Source: JAIRVZ01 sp031553415
GTDB lineage: Bacteria > Bacteroidota > Bacteroidia > Bacteroidales > Azobacteroidaceae
DNA: 64,000 nt
Assembly (NCBI GenBank): GCA_031553415.1
Contig: JAVBLO010000063.1
Coordinates: 11,919 to 75,918 of the forward strand
Reading direction: 5' to 3'
Made by a program: the position numbers and the translations under genes. Positions 1 to 9,064 of this stretch are shown one piece after another; position 1 is the stretch's first letter, and every line of letters begins with the position of its first letter. Under the pieces are notes generated by a model. It saw only the letters and a program-made list of their open reading frames with translations, was not told the origin of the DNA and did no database searches.

Positions 1-2
1 CC

Positions 3-161
3 CGCTTATTGAATGCGATGACAATGAACATGAATATGCAACAAGGCATGTACAACCCAAATCCAGGATATAATCCGGGTTACAATCCCAACCCGAATCC
101 AAATCCGGGAAATTATAACCCTGGTGCAACAGGAGGCTATAATCCTAATCCAAACGTTTAA
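3..161 (+). CDS. gldL: GldL (partial, C-terminal tail only)
   Basis: Only the last 52 codons are in the window; the gene starts to the left. The frame ends in TAA at 159-161, two bases before the gldM start. The visible part is a Met/Asn/Gln-rich stretch followed by a low-complexity tail of repeated Asn-Pro, Asn-Pro-Gly and Gly-Tyr units. GldL is the inner-membrane partner of GldM in the T9SS proton-driven motor. The identity is inferred from its position directly before gldM and gldN, since the conserved membrane part is not visible. An Asn/Pro-rich tail is unusual. Confidence 0.72.
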   Translation, partial: RLLNAMTMNMNMQQGMYNPNPGYNPGYNPNPNPNPGNYNPGATGGYNPNPNV

Positions 162-163
162 AA

Positions 164-1723
164 ATGGCATCAAACAGTCCTAATTCTCCACGGCAGAAGA
201 TGATAAACCTGATGTATCTGGTTTTCATAGCCATGCTTGCCCTCAACGTGCCGGCTGAGGTGCTGGATAGTTTTGTGCTCGTGGGAGAAAGTCTTGGTAG
301 TTCGGCAACTACTTCATCAAGCAAAAATGAACACACTTTCGACAATATAAAATCACTTTACCAATCTAATCCCGAAAAAACAGAAAAATGGTATCTTCTG
401 GCACAAAAGGTAAAAGAAAAATCCGATTCACTATATAATTTCATTGCTGAAAAGAAAATTGAAATTGTAAAAAATGCTGATGGAGAAAAAGGTAATCCCG
501 ATAATTTGCAACATCCCGACGACTTGAACGCAGCATTCGAAGTCATGATGGCTCCTGGTAAAAAAGGTGGAGAGAGGTTAAGAGAAGATGTGGAATCATA
601 TAGAGAATTCATTACAAGTTTGATACTGGATACGATTCAAAAACAGATTATTGAAACGAACTTAAGCACAACTCCTTCTGAAAAAGCGAAGAAAGACAAA
701 CAATCGTGGGAAGGTTCAATGTTCTACCAGATGCCTTTGGTTGCTTCGATTACTCTTATGACCAAGTTACAGAACGATGTTCGTTCTGCCGAAAGTGAAG
801 CACTGAATACATTGCTGAAAAATATTGATGTAGGAGATTTTCGTGTAAACAAAATCGAAGCTTTTGTAATTCCGAAATCCCAAACTGTGGTGCAAGGAGG
901 AACTTATTCTGCCAATTTAGTGCTTGCAGCGGTAGATTCTACCCAAACTCCTAGAATATTTGTAAATGGCAAAGAACTCCCTCAAAAAGACAACGGATTA
1001 TACCAGGTTGGAACAAGTTCTACCGGTTCTTTTCCGATAAAAGGTTATATCGAGGTGACTAAAGATGGGTTACCTTTCCGTCGGGATTTTTCTTCTGAGT
1101 ATTTTGTTGTAGAACCCAGTGCAACCATCTTCCCGACATTGATGAACGTATTGTATGCCAATTACGAAAACCCGATTGAAATTGCTGTGCCTGGCGTTCC
1201 CGGACAAAGCGTTTCTGCAACCATGAGTAATGGCCGGTTGGAGAGGAAAGGAAACAATATATGGAATGCTTATCCTTCAAAAGCAGGAACAGATGCAGTA
1301 ATTACTGTTACAGCCAATATTGGAGGAAAAACCCAGACAATGGCTAACCGCAGTTATCGCGTCAGACCATTACCCGACCCAATGCCATTCATAGAATACA
1401 CGGATGAAAATGGTAATCCGAAAAAATTCAGAGGAGGAAGATTGCCCAAAAGTATTTTACTTAATACAGAAGATTTGAAAGCCGCCATCGACGACGATTT
1501 ATTGAGGGTAAATTTCTCCGTAATAAGATTTGAGACTATGTTTTTCGACGCTTATGGGAATGCTTTGCCGGTACCTTCTGATGGTTCAAAATTTTCTTCG
1601 GCACAAAAAGACAGACTACGCAGTTTGTCGAAAGGAAAAACCTTTTATATCAGGGGGGTAGTTGCCCGTGGACCGGGTGGTGACGAAAGGACACTCTCTC
1701 CTATTGAAGTAACCGTAAATTAA
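164..1723 (+). CDS. gldM: Type IX secretion / gliding motility protein GldM (PorM)
   Basis: This 519-residue protein has the expected GldM layout: a short cytoplasmic N-terminus, one membrane helix at about residues 13-30 (MINLMYLVFIAMLALN), then a long periplasmic part. Known GldM forms the rotary T9SS motor with GldL and reaches across the periplasm through several beta domains to GldN/GldK. The length is normal for the family. It starts 2 bp after gldL and is followed 15 bp later by gldN, so the three genes form one operon. Its presence indicates an active T9SS, which fits the sorting-domain proteins encoded at 21-43 kb. Confidence 0.95.
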   Translation: MASNSPNSPRQKMINLMYLVFIAMLALNVPAEVLDSFVLVGESLGSSATTSSSKNEHTFDNIKSLYQSNPEKTEKWYLLAQKVKEKSDSLYNFIAEKKIEIVKNADGEKGNPDNLQHPDDLNAAFEVMMAPGKKGGERLREDVESYREFITSLILDTIQKQIIETNLSTTPSEKAKKDKQSWEGSMFYQMPLVASITLMTKLQNDVRSAESEALNTLLKNIDVGDFRVNKIEAFVIPKSQTVVQGGTYSANLVLAAVDSTQTPRIFVNGKELPQKDNGLYQVGTSSTGSFPIKGYIEVTKDGLPFRRDFSSEYFVVEPSATIFPTLMNVLYANYENPIEIAVPGVPGQSVSATMSNGRLERKGNNIWNAYPSKAGTDAVITVTANIGGKTQTMANRSYRVRPLPDPMPFIEYTDENGNPKKFRGGRLPKSILLNTEDLKAAIDDDLLRVNFSVIRFETMFFDAYGNALPVPSDGSKFSSAQKDRLRSLSKGKTFYIRGVVARGPGGDERTLSPIEVTVN

Positions 1724-1738
1724 AAACGTACAAGATAT

Positions 1739-2788
1739 ATGAAACCGTTTTATTATATTGCTGCTTTGTTGTTAGTTTGTATTCTGGCTCAGGATTCCTT
1801 AGCCCAAGCTCCAACGCGGACAAGAAGAACTGCCGAAAGCAATAATAACAATTCAGGATTACCGGAACTTACTGTCAGGGCAAAAGCAAAAAATGATTCC
1901 CAGGGAGTAAATATTGATAATGTTGTCTGGCTCCGGGTGTTGTACCGTGAAATAGACTTGAAAAAAGAGGCAAACAGTCCGCTTTATTATCCGACAGAAC
2001 CCATTGGCGACCGGATGAACCTTTTCACCTTAATGTTCAAACTATTGGGAGAAGGAAAGTTAATTGCTTACGAATATATCGACGACAGAAGGGAAGTTTT
2101 TACAGAGCAATACAAGGTTGATTTTGAGAAATTCCTTAAAACCCATCATATCATATACAAAAAAAACGGTACAGGCCCAACGGCTTCATTTGTCATTGAT
2201 GAAAGCGACATTCCGAGCAACGAAGTGTTGACTTACTACATAAAAGAAGCTTATTATTTCGATCAGGCTACAGGGACTTTCGGTACTGAAGTTTTAGCGC
2301 TCTGTCCCATACGGATGAGAGAAGGTGATTTTGGAGAAAACCTCCGTATGCCATTATTTTGGGTGCCTTACGAAAATATACGTCCATATATTTCCCGTTC
2401 GCTGATTATGACATCCAACTATAATAATGCCCTGACTTATACAACCGACGATTTTTTCCAGTTGAAAATGTATAAGGGAGATATTATTAAAACAACCAAC
2501 ATGATGAACCAAACGCTGGCGGAACAATTCCCCGACTCAGCAAAATATAAGCATGCTCAGGACAGTATCGACAAACAGATGAAAAATTTTGAAGCAAAAC
2601 TGTGGTTGCCGAAAGATACTGCGAAAGTGGTTGCCGATACTAAGGAGAAAAAAACAAAAACAGATAATACATCGGTAAGGGCATCCCGTTCCAGCAACTC
2701 AGGTGGAAGCAGCACAAAATCATCTGCTCCTAAAACCTCTTCACCAAAAGCATCTTCAACGCCGACAAAGAGTGTCCGGAGAAGATAA
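1739..2788 (+). CDS. gldN: Type IX secretion / gliding motility protein GldN (PorN)
   Basis: This 349-residue periplasmic protein has a signal peptide of about 22 residues ending in SLAQA. The GldN core motif is clear: VVWLRVLYREIDL at about residues 61-73, followed by NSPLYYP. In known systems GldN forms a ring with the lipoprotein GldK at the outer membrane and contacts GldM. The last 55 residues or so form a Ser/Thr/Lys/Pro-rich tail that looks disordered and goes beyond the conserved domain. Its TAA stop overlaps the ATG of the next gene by one base (TAATG), which suggests coupled translation. Confidence 0.93.
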   Translation: MKPFYYIAALLLVCILAQDSLAQAPTRTRRTAESNNNNSGLPELTVRAKAKNDSQGVNIDNVVWLRVLYREIDLKKEANSPLYYPTEPIGDRMNLFTLMFKLLGEGKLIAYEYIDDRREVFTEQYKVDFEKFLKTHHIIYKKNGTGPTASFVIDESDIPSNEVLTYYIKEAYYFDQATGTFGTEVLALCPIRMREGDFGENLRMPLFWVPYENIRPYISRSLIMTSNYNNALTYTTDDFFQLKMYKGDIIKTTNMMNQTLAEQFPDSAKYKHAQDSIDKQMKNFEAKLWLPKDTAKVVADTKEKKTKTDNTSVRASRSSNSGGSSTKSSAPKTSSPKASSTPTKSVRRR

Positions 2789-3327
2789 TGAACCTTTATT
2801 GGCAGATATTTTATACATTCGCTAAAATCGGTGCATTCACAATTGGCGGAGGTTACGCGATGATACCACTCATCCAGCGGGAAGTGGTAGATAAAAAGCA
2901 ATGGATATCAAAAAGTGACTTTATTGATATGATTGCAGTTTCACAAACAGTTCCGGGAGTACTGGCGGTTAATATCGCGATTTTTGCAGGATATAAGCTA
3001 AAAAAAAATATGGGTAGTATAGTTGCCACTTTAGGCGCTGTACTACCTTCTTTTTTAATAATATTAGCTATCGCCATGTTTTTCAGGCGATTTGAAGACA
3101 ATATCTGGATACAGAAAATGTTTAAGGCTATCCGTCCCGCAGTAGTTGCCCTGATAGCCGTACCGGTTTTCACTACAGCCAAAGAAGTAGGAATCAATAT
3201 AAAAACAATCATCATTCCCATTGCTGCTGCCTTTTTGATTTGGTATTGGGGAGTCTCTCCCGTTTATATCGTTTTGGCAGCAGGCCTGGGAGGAATTATC
3301 TATGGAAAATTACGAATTACGAATTAA
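2788..3327 (+). CDS. chrA: Chromate transporter family protein, half-size (first of pair)
   Basis: This is a 179-residue hydrophobic protein of the CHR (chromate ion transporter) family, in the short single-domain form. It carries the family's N-terminal glycine motif (IGGGYAMIPLIQ), the TVPGVLAVNIAIFAG segment and several membrane helices. Short CHR proteins usually work as heterologous pairs, and the partner is at 3395. The start overlaps the gldN stop. The last residues (LRITN) and the stop codon are encoded by an intergenic repeat (3306-3394). The true substrate is unknown; the family name comes from chromate resistance. Confidence 0.88.
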   Translation: MNLYWQIFYTFAKIGAFTIGGGYAMIPLIQREVVDKKQWISKSDFIDMIAVSQTVPGVLAVNIAIFAGYKLKKNMGSIVATLGAVLPSFLIILAIAMFFRRFEDNIWIQKMFKAIRPAVVALIAVPVFTTAKEVGINIKTIIIPIAAAFLIWYWGVSPVYIVLAAGLGGIIYGKLRITN

Positions 3328-3394
3328 AAATTACGAATTGTTTTGTTTTCAGACCAGTTCAATTTCTAATTCGTAATTCGTAATTCGTAATTTT
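3306..3394. repeat. TTACGAATT tandem/inverted repeat between the two chrA genes
   Basis: The left arm holds three copies of TTACGAATT around 3309-3339. The right arm, 3367-3392, holds the complementary AATTCGTAA units, so the region can fold into a long AT-rich hairpin. The left arm runs into the end of the upstream coding region and provides its stop codon. Such short-unit repeats recur between genes in this window. Confidence 0.85.
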
Positions 3395-3919
3395 ATGATA
3401 TATTTGAAGCTCTTCATCACTTATTTCAAAATCGGACTGTTCGGGTTCGGTGGAGGATATGCTATGCTGTCTTTGATACAGGATGAAGTAGTGAATAAAC
3501 ATGAATGGCTTACTCTTCAGGAATTCACAGATATTGTAGCCATTTCCCAAATGACTCCGGGACCTATCGGTATCAACAGCTCTACATATATCGGATACAC
3601 AGTTACCCATAGCGTTTGGGGCTCTGTAGTAGCAACTTTTGCCGTTTGCCTTCCTTCTTTCATTATAGTATTAGCCATTGCCCATACATATAAAAAATTC
3701 CGCAAAAATAAATATGTCGATTACGCTTTTCAGGGATTACGTCCTGCCGTAGTTGGTTTAATTGCAGCAGCAGCCTTATTATTAATGAACCACGAAAACT
3801 TCATAGATTACAAAAGTATTATTATCTTTGGTGTAGCATTTATTGCAACCAAATTTCTGAAAATTCATCCTATTTTAATGATAGCATTGGCTGCTGTGGC
3901 AGGATTAATTATATATTAA
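3395..3919 (+). CDS. chrA: Chromate transporter family protein, half-size (second of pair)
   Basis: This 174-residue protein is the partner of the short CHR protein at 2788. It has the same N-terminal motif (GFGGGYAMLSLIQDEVV), the MTPGPIGINSSTYIGY segment corresponding to TVPGVLAVNI in the first protein, and four to five further hydrophobic stretches. Short CHR pairs are thought to insert in opposite orientations and act together. The gap to the first gene is filled by a repeat. Confidence 0.88.
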   Translation: MIYLKLFITYFKIGLFGFGGGYAMLSLIQDEVVNKHEWLTLQEFTDIVAISQMTPGPIGINSSTYIGYTVTHSVWGSVVATFAVCLPSFIIVLAIAHTYKKFRKNKYVDYAFQGLRPAVVGLIAAAALLLMNHENFIDYKSIIIFGVAFIATKFLKIHPILMIALAAVAGLIIY

Positions 3920-3955
3920 AATCTATAGTAGGGAACGATTTGAAACAAAAATTAG

Positions 3956-6106
3956 GTGCGTTATCAAAATTTTCTAATAATTCTATTGTTTTGTCTGCCT
4001 TTGCAAGCTGCCGGAAACGAGCAAAATGCATCCACAAAAAGTGTAGATGCCGACTCCATTATGCGCGAGGTCATAAAACATGCAGAATTATATGGAGGAT
4101 ATATAAACACTTATGATGTAACGGTTTATGTAAAAGGAACCTGTAATATATCTAAAAAAAATATCCTGCGGTTATTTGCCCCCGACTTTCTTTACTTAGA
4201 TAGAAAAAAAGACCAAACCATACTGGAAGCCATTGCTGAAGTACATTACCAATCGCCCAACCTTTTTTCACAGGAAATCAAAGCTGTTTCGGGGAATTCG
4301 GGAAATATTAAAGAAGTGGAAAAACGTGCAATGCATTTTTTGAACGTGAACATTTACAATCCGACATCTTTTAATGAAGAAATATTGATGCCTGTTTCAA
4401 AAAATGCATTTAAATATTACCGATTTTCATATATTTCAACTAAAGATACTTTAGAAACAAAAATCCATACGATAAAAATCGAGCCGAAAATAAACAGCCA
4501 GAAATTAATCAGGGGCACTATTTCCGTAATTCATGGCTTATGGATTATTTCAAATGTAGACATCAGTGGCAAATGGGATTTTTCGAATTTCAGAGTCCAT
4601 ACTGATTTTGGAATTTCGGATAAGGAATTTCTCCTCCCCATACAAACCAATTTATCATTTGATACAAAAATATTAGGCAATAATTTTGAGAACCATTATA
4701 CATCGAAAATCGAATATACAAACATCAATAAATATAACGACAAATCAAAACGCAAGCACTTGGGTTATGATTTGACCGATTATTTCAATGTAAAATTAGA
4801 CACGCTTCCGGTTGTAAAAGATTCCGCTTTCTGGAGTCAAAACAGGCCTTTTCCACTATCGCCTTCTGAAGAAGCGATTTATGAAAACAATAAGAAAAAG
4901 CGTGGGCAACCAATAGATACAGCTTTCATTGAAAAAAACCGGACTTGGAATCTGACTAAGGGTATTATTTCTTCTAAAAGATTTGATTTCATGCGAAGTA
5001 ATTTCCGTTATTCCGGACTACTCAATCCATTCAAACTGGCATATTCAGGATTAGACGGATTCGTATATTGGCAACAATTAAAATTATATCATAGCTTTGA
5101 GTCAGGAGAAGCAGTAGCTTTTGATCCGAGTGTCGGATTTGTATTCAAAAGAAAGGAAGTATTTTTCAGGCTCCCGCTCAACTGGCTTTACCAACCCAAA
5201 CGCTTGGGTGAAGTCAGTTTATCGTTAGGAAACAGCAATGACTCCTACAGCTCAAGAGTAATCGATAAAATTAATGAAGAATTGAAAGACTCTACATTCA
5301 ACTTCAACGATTTGGATTTGAAGTATTACAAACATTATTATTTGTCGTTAAAAAATAATTACGAATTATTCAATGGACTTGTTTCCAACATCGGTATAGA
5401 TTACCATTTATATAAGCCCGTTCAACCGGATAGTCCTGTTATATCACCAGATTCAGAGGTAATAGAAAGTTTGGCAGAAGACAATTACACATCTTTCACG
5501 CCTGTCATAGGTTTTAGCTACACTCCCCGGCAATTTTACAGGATTGTTACCAAGAGAAAAGAATATGTAGGTTCGCACTATCCCACCCTGTCATTCGAGT
5601 ATGCACGGGGAATTCCGGATATCCTGAATAGCAACAGTGATTATGAACGGTTTGAAGCTGACATACAACAACTTATTTCATTGGGTTTGATTCGTTCAAT
5701 CCGTTATTATGTAGGAGGAGGCCTTTTCACCAACATGAAATCAGTTTATTTCGCCGATTTTGCCAAATTTTCCAGACGGAACTTTCCCCGTTCGTGGGAT
5801 GACCAAATGGGTGGAGTATTTCATTTATTAGACTACCAATGGTACAATGCATCCAATTCATATGTCCAGGCACATTTAATGTATGAATCTCCTTTCATAT
5901 TATTGCATTTTTTTAAGGGTATCAGCAAAGAAGTACTCCGGGAAAGAATTTATCTGGGGCAATTATACCTTCCGGCACTTCCTTCCTATACAGAAGTCGG
6001 CTATGCGATAGGAAATTATATTTTCAGTGCAGGCGTTTTTGCTGGATTTGAAAAAGGCAAATACAATAGTTTTGGTGTGAAATTTGATTTTGAAATTGGC
6101 CGTTAA
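3956..6106 (+). CDS. DUF5686 family outer-membrane protein
   Basis: This 716-residue protein begins at GTG 3956, because an in-frame TAG lies directly upstream and the first hydrophobic residues follow at once. A signal peptide of about 19 residues is followed by a region resembling the conserved DUF5686 N-terminal part (YINTYDVTVYVKG, then FAPDFLYLDR) and a C-terminal half rich in alternating aromatic/polar strands, as in an outer-membrane beta-barrel. DUF5686 proteins are common in Bacteroidetes and have no established function. It sits 36 bp after the transporter pair and converges with the DUF721 gene. Confidence 0.75.
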   Translation: MRYQNFLIILLFCLPLQAAGNEQNASTKSVDADSIMREVIKHAELYGGYINTYDVTVYVKGTCNISKKNILRLFAPDFLYLDRKKDQTILEAIAEVHYQSPNLFSQEIKAVSGNSGNIKEVEKRAMHFLNVNIYNPTSFNEEILMPVSKNAFKYYRFSYISTKDTLETKIHTIKIEPKINSQKLIRGTISVIHGLWIISNVDISGKWDFSNFRVHTDFGISDKEFLLPIQTNLSFDTKILGNNFENHYTSKIEYTNINKYNDKSKRKHLGYDLTDYFNVKLDTLPVVKDSAFWSQNRPFPLSPSEEAIYENNKKKRGQPIDTAFIEKNRTWNLTKGIISSKRFDFMRSNFRYSGLLNPFKLAYSGLDGFVYWQQLKLYHSFESGEAVAFDPSVGFVFKRKEVFFRLPLNWLYQPKRLGEVSLSLGNSNDSYSSRVIDKINEELKDSTFNFNDLDLKYYKHYYLSLKNNYELFNGLVSNIGIDYHLYKPVQPDSPVISPDSEVIESLAEDNYTSFTPVIGFSYTPRQFYRIVTKRKEYVGSHYPTLSFEYARGIPDILNSNSDYERFEADIQQLISLGLIRSIRYYVGGGLFTNMKSVYFADFAKFSRRNFPRSWDDQMGGVFHLLDYQWYNASNSYVQAHLMYESPFILLHFFKGISKEVLRERIYLGQLYLPALPSYTEVGYAIGNYIFSAGVFAGFEKGKYNSFGVKFDFEIGR

Positions 6107-6112
6107 CCACTT

Positions 6113-6406
6113 TTACATCAAAATAATCTGATTGATTACATCCCGTCCGGCTTCCTTATTCAATTTAACAATCAAATCGGTGCGGCACATAGACAATTCG
6201 TTCCTCAATACAGCGGAAGACAAATAAACATACAATATTTTATTCCTGATATACAGATTTTCGGTATAACGGGATACGGCATTACCCAATGTTGTTTCCC
6301 AGGCATTAATCAAACGGTTTTCCGCTAATTTTTCTGCGACAGAGGGATTTTCGATAAAAAAATCATTCAGCACTTCACTTAATGTTTGTGTATTGGAACG
6401 CTTCAT
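6113..6406 (-). CDS. DUF721 (DciA-like) protein
   Basis: This 97-residue protein matches the small DUF721 family, often placed next to recF. Visible features are the N-terminal LSEVLNDFF segment, the central INAWETTLGNAVSRYTENL and a C-terminal strand region (ILYVYLSSAVLRNEL). DUF721 includes DciA, a bacterial helicase loader, but whether this short form acts that way is inference. It overlaps the end of recF by 4 bp (ATGA), so the two are translated together. Confidence 0.8.
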   Translation of the reverse strand: MKRSNTQTLSEVLNDFFIENPSVAEKLAENRLINAWETTLGNAVSRYTENLYIRNKILYVYLSSAVLRNELSMCRTDLIVKLNKEAGRDVINQIILM

Positions 6407-7506
6407 AATTCTGTAATATTTCCGTTTTCTACCTGAAACAATTTGTAGTCGTGATTCATTTTATCCAGAATTTCATCTAAATATTTACGGTTTGTATCGG
6501 TGATAAATATTTGCCCGAATTGTTCCTGAACTACTAATTTAACAATTTGCTCCACCCTTTCTGCATCTAATTTATCAAAAACATCATCCAACAATAAAAC
6601 CGGAACTGAAGAACCTGTTTTTACTAAAAAATTAAACTGTGCAAGTTTTAATGCAATCAGATAAGTTTTATTTTGTCCCTGGGAACCGATTTTCCTCATC
6701 AAATAACCATCCAGCAGAAATTCAAAATCATCTTTATGCGTACCGGTGCTTGTGTATCCAAGAATTTTATCGCGCTCCCTTCTATGATTCAATAATGAAG
6801 TCAAATCAGCCTCCGACAGTTGCGATTGATAAGACAAACCGACATTTTCTCCTGCTTCGCAAATAAACTGATGAAATTCTTTAAATATTGGCAAAAACTC
6901 GGCTACAAACGATTTCCTTTTTTCATGAATCAATGTGCCATTAACTACTAATTGTTCTTCCCAGATATCAAACAAAGCATCATCTGAGGGCTGTTCCGCT
7001 GTCGATTTCAATAATGAGTTGCGCTGGGTCAATGCTTTGTTATACCTGATTAAGGCTTGTAAATATGATTTGTCATATTGTGAAATCACCATATCTACAA
7101 ATTTCCTGCGTTCCTCGCTCCCACCCTGAATTAAATCAATATCAGCAGGAGAAATCATCACTAAGGGTAACAAGCCTATATGCTCCGAGAGTTTCTCGTA
7201 TTCTTTTTTATTCCGTTTAAAAACCTTACGGTGCTTACATTTGATACCACAATAAATATCTTCCTCATGGCTATCTTCAAACAGGTAAGTTCCCTGTAAT
7301 ACAAAAAAATCTTTGTCATGCTGAATCAATTGGGAATCAGTAAGATTTGTATGATTTTTGCAAAAGGAAAGATAAAATAGTGCATCCAGCAAATTGGTTT
7401 TCCCCATTCCGTTATTACCAAAAAAGCAATTCATTTTAGGGGAAAAGGTTAAATCGGCCTGTTCCAGGTTTTTGAAATTCAATATAGATATTTGCCTGAT
7501 GATCAT
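6403..7506 (-). CDS. recF: DNA replication and repair protein RecF
   Basis: This 367-residue SMC/ABC-type ATPase loads RecA at single-strand gaps as part of RecFOR. The Walker A is GNNGMGKTN at about residues 30-38, the ABC-type signature is SQGQNKTYLIALKLAQF, and the Walker B is VPVLLLDDVFDKLD. The ATG at 7506 is preferred over an upstream ATG at 7524 because the RecF N-terminus usually begins directly with the first strand (MIIRQISILNFKNL). It is followed with a 4-bp overlap by the DUF721 gene, the usual Bacteroidetes order. Confidence 0.95.
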   Translation of the reverse strand: MIIRQISILNFKNLEQADLTFSPKMNCFFGNNGMGKTNLLDALFYLSFCKNHTNLTDSQLIQHDKDFFVLQGTYLFEDSHEEDIYCGIKCKHRKVFKRNKKEYEKLSEHIGLLPLVMISPADIDLIQGGSEERRKFVDMVISQYDKSYLQALIRYNKALTQRNSLLKSTAEQPSDDALFDIWEEQLVVNGTLIHEKRKSFVAEFLPIFKEFHQFICEAGENVGLSYQSQLSEADLTSLLNHRRERDKILGYTSTGTHKDDFEFLLDGYLMRKIGSQGQNKTYLIALKLAQFNFLVKTGSSVPVLLLDDVFDKLDAERVEQIVKLVVQEQFGQIFITDTNRKYLDEILDKMNHDYKLFQVENGNITEL

Positions 7507-7587
7507 TTTAATGATTTGTTGCAATCAATGCCTTTGGCACTATTTCCGACAAATTTACAAAAAATCGGGGATTTATAAGTACAAAAA

Positions 7588-8922
7588 TTAAAATTGCTTT
7601 TCTAATGTTCCGTTGTTTTTAGCCTTAATCATTTTCTTAAGTTCTCCGGTCAGTTGGATATTATTTGCCTTGTTTGCAGCATAATCCAAAGTTGTATTCC
7701 ATGCATATAAGGCAACTGCTTTGTGGTCATTTCCCTGTTCAGGGTTTTCAATGCTAAATTTAGTCATGGCAGTAATAAAAACGGCCAGCACATCACCTTT
7801 ACGATCTAAAATTTTGGATACGTTTTTATCTACATGATATACATAATTGGGCGTTTTATTCATCCATCTTTTTACAACTTCTATAGCATACTTGCGGTTA
7901 AGGTTGCTATCATCAACCGGAGTTGAGAGAATATAATTGTCGCAAATCAAAATTTGTGGTTCTGCCAGACGACAATCAATTTCGTTATTCAGTTCAATAT
8001 TTTTCAACTGGTCGAAATTTTCAGGCTGGTAAACAGGAGGAATAAATTCGCCGGCAATTGAAGCAAAAAGGGAATCTTTGCCTTCTTCTTTCATGTAATA
8101 ATAAGATGCTTTCAAATATTCCTTACAATCATGAGTCCTGTTAGAATTTTGTGCCGAATAAATTGCATAAGCATGCTTCATCAGGCGGGCCGTAGTTGCA
8201 TAATCATCATCGGAAAAGCTGATAAGTCCCAACCCGAAGTAACCTTCCGGATTTTCGGGATAATACCTGATTAGCTTTGCATAAGCCGGAAGCGCTTTTT
8301 GAGATTCTTCTTTGGTTAAATAGGCAGCGCTTAAATTCAATAATGCCGCATATCCTTCAGGAAAGATCCGGAGTGATTTTTGGGAATAACGGATGGCACT
8401 ATCCGGTTCATTCATTTTTCCATAAAGAATTCCTGCATTATCAAGTGCATATACAAATAAACTGTCGTAAACTAATGCTTTATTATATGCTATAATTGCG
8501 CTATCAGTTCTGCCCTGTTTTTCGCACTCGACTCCTTCAAGATAATACTGGTTAGCCTGTTTCGAAGCAGACATTTTGTAATATCGTGTTTGTTTCTTTT
8601 CAATCAGATGTTGTGTTGCGGAACAGTTCTTATAAAGCATTTCAAGATAATCGGCAAAAGTCGTTTGGTCATCAATATTTACATCGGTCGGGGCATTTTT
8701 GAGATTGGAATAATCACGCATTATTTTCTGTTTGGAAATGCCTTCTTCGGCCAATGAATGATATAATGCTTTCACCAAGCAAGAATTTACAATCGAATCA
8801 ATACTATCACCTTCCGCATTATATATGCAACTGCATGCCTTCATAACGACTTCTTCGTCATAACCTTGTGCAATAATGGCTTGTGAAATACAAATCAAAA
8901 ATATCGTGAGTATTTTTTTCAT
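7588..8922 (-). CDS. Secreted TPR protein
   Basis: This 444-residue protein starts with a signal peptide (MKKILTIFLICISQAIIAQG). A cysteine-containing N-terminal region (ACSCIYNAEGDS) is followed by tetratricopeptide repeats at about residues 127-250, recognised from the spacing of Ala/Tyr/Gly in units such as YYLEGVECEKQGRTDSAIIA. The C-terminal 150 residues are not recognised. TPR proteins act as scaffolds, and no partner can be inferred. It has its own promoter, divergent from the DUF2851 gene. Confidence 0.75.
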   Translation of the reverse strand: MKKILTIFLICISQAIIAQGYDEEVVMKACSCIYNAEGDSIDSIVNSCLVKALYHSLAEEGISKQKIMRDYSNLKNAPTDVNIDDQTTFADYLEMLYKNCSATQHLIEKKQTRYYKMSASKQANQYYLEGVECEKQGRTDSAIIAYNKALVYDSLFVYALDNAGILYGKMNEPDSAIRYSQKSLRIFPEGYAALLNLSAAYLTKEESQKALPAYAKLIRYYPENPEGYFGLGLISFSDDDYATTARLMKHAYAIYSAQNSNRTHDCKEYLKASYYYMKEEGKDSLFASIAGEFIPPVYQPENFDQLKNIELNNEIDCRLAEPQILICDNYILSTPVDDSNLNRKYAIEVVKRWMNKTPNYVYHVDKNVSKILDRKGDVLAVFITAMTKFSIENPEQGNDHKAVALYAWNTTLDYAANKANNIQLTGELKKMIKAKNNGTLEKQF

Positions 8923-8970
8923 TTTCCCTTGTTTTTTTATGTAATAATCCGAAATTAACCCTTGAAATCA

Positions 8971-8978
8971 CAAAAGTA
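8971..8978 (-). promoter_or_regulatory. Bacteroidetes -7 box for the TPR gene
   Basis: Reading the minus strand gives TACTTTTG, a match to the Bacteroidetes -7 consensus TAnnTTTG, about 50 bases upstream of the TPR start. No clear -33 TTTG at the usual spacing is visible. Confidence 0.5.
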
Positions 8979-9020
8979 CATTTTTCTCTTAAAAAAATAC
9001 GTTTTGTTCATTTTTATCTA

Positions 9021-9028
9021 TACTTTTG
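9021..9028 (+). promoter_or_regulatory. Bacteroidetes -7 box for the DUF2851 gene
   Basis: TACTTTTG matches TAnnTTTG and lies 36 bases upstream of the ATG at 9065. It mirrors the minus-strand box at 8971, making a compact divergent promoter region. A TTTG at 9003 is closer than the normal -33 spacing. Confidence 0.55.
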
Positions 9029-9064
9029 CCTCATTGCAATCAAAACTCAAAAGCCAAAATTATC

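Noticed and set aside
3..161. Eukaryotic contamination because of the malaria-like NPNP repeat
   Set aside because: It is in frame directly before gldM in a clear Bacteroidetes operon.
3306..3394. CRISPR-like array
   Set aside because: The units are about 9 bp, without unique spacers, and form an inverted repeat.
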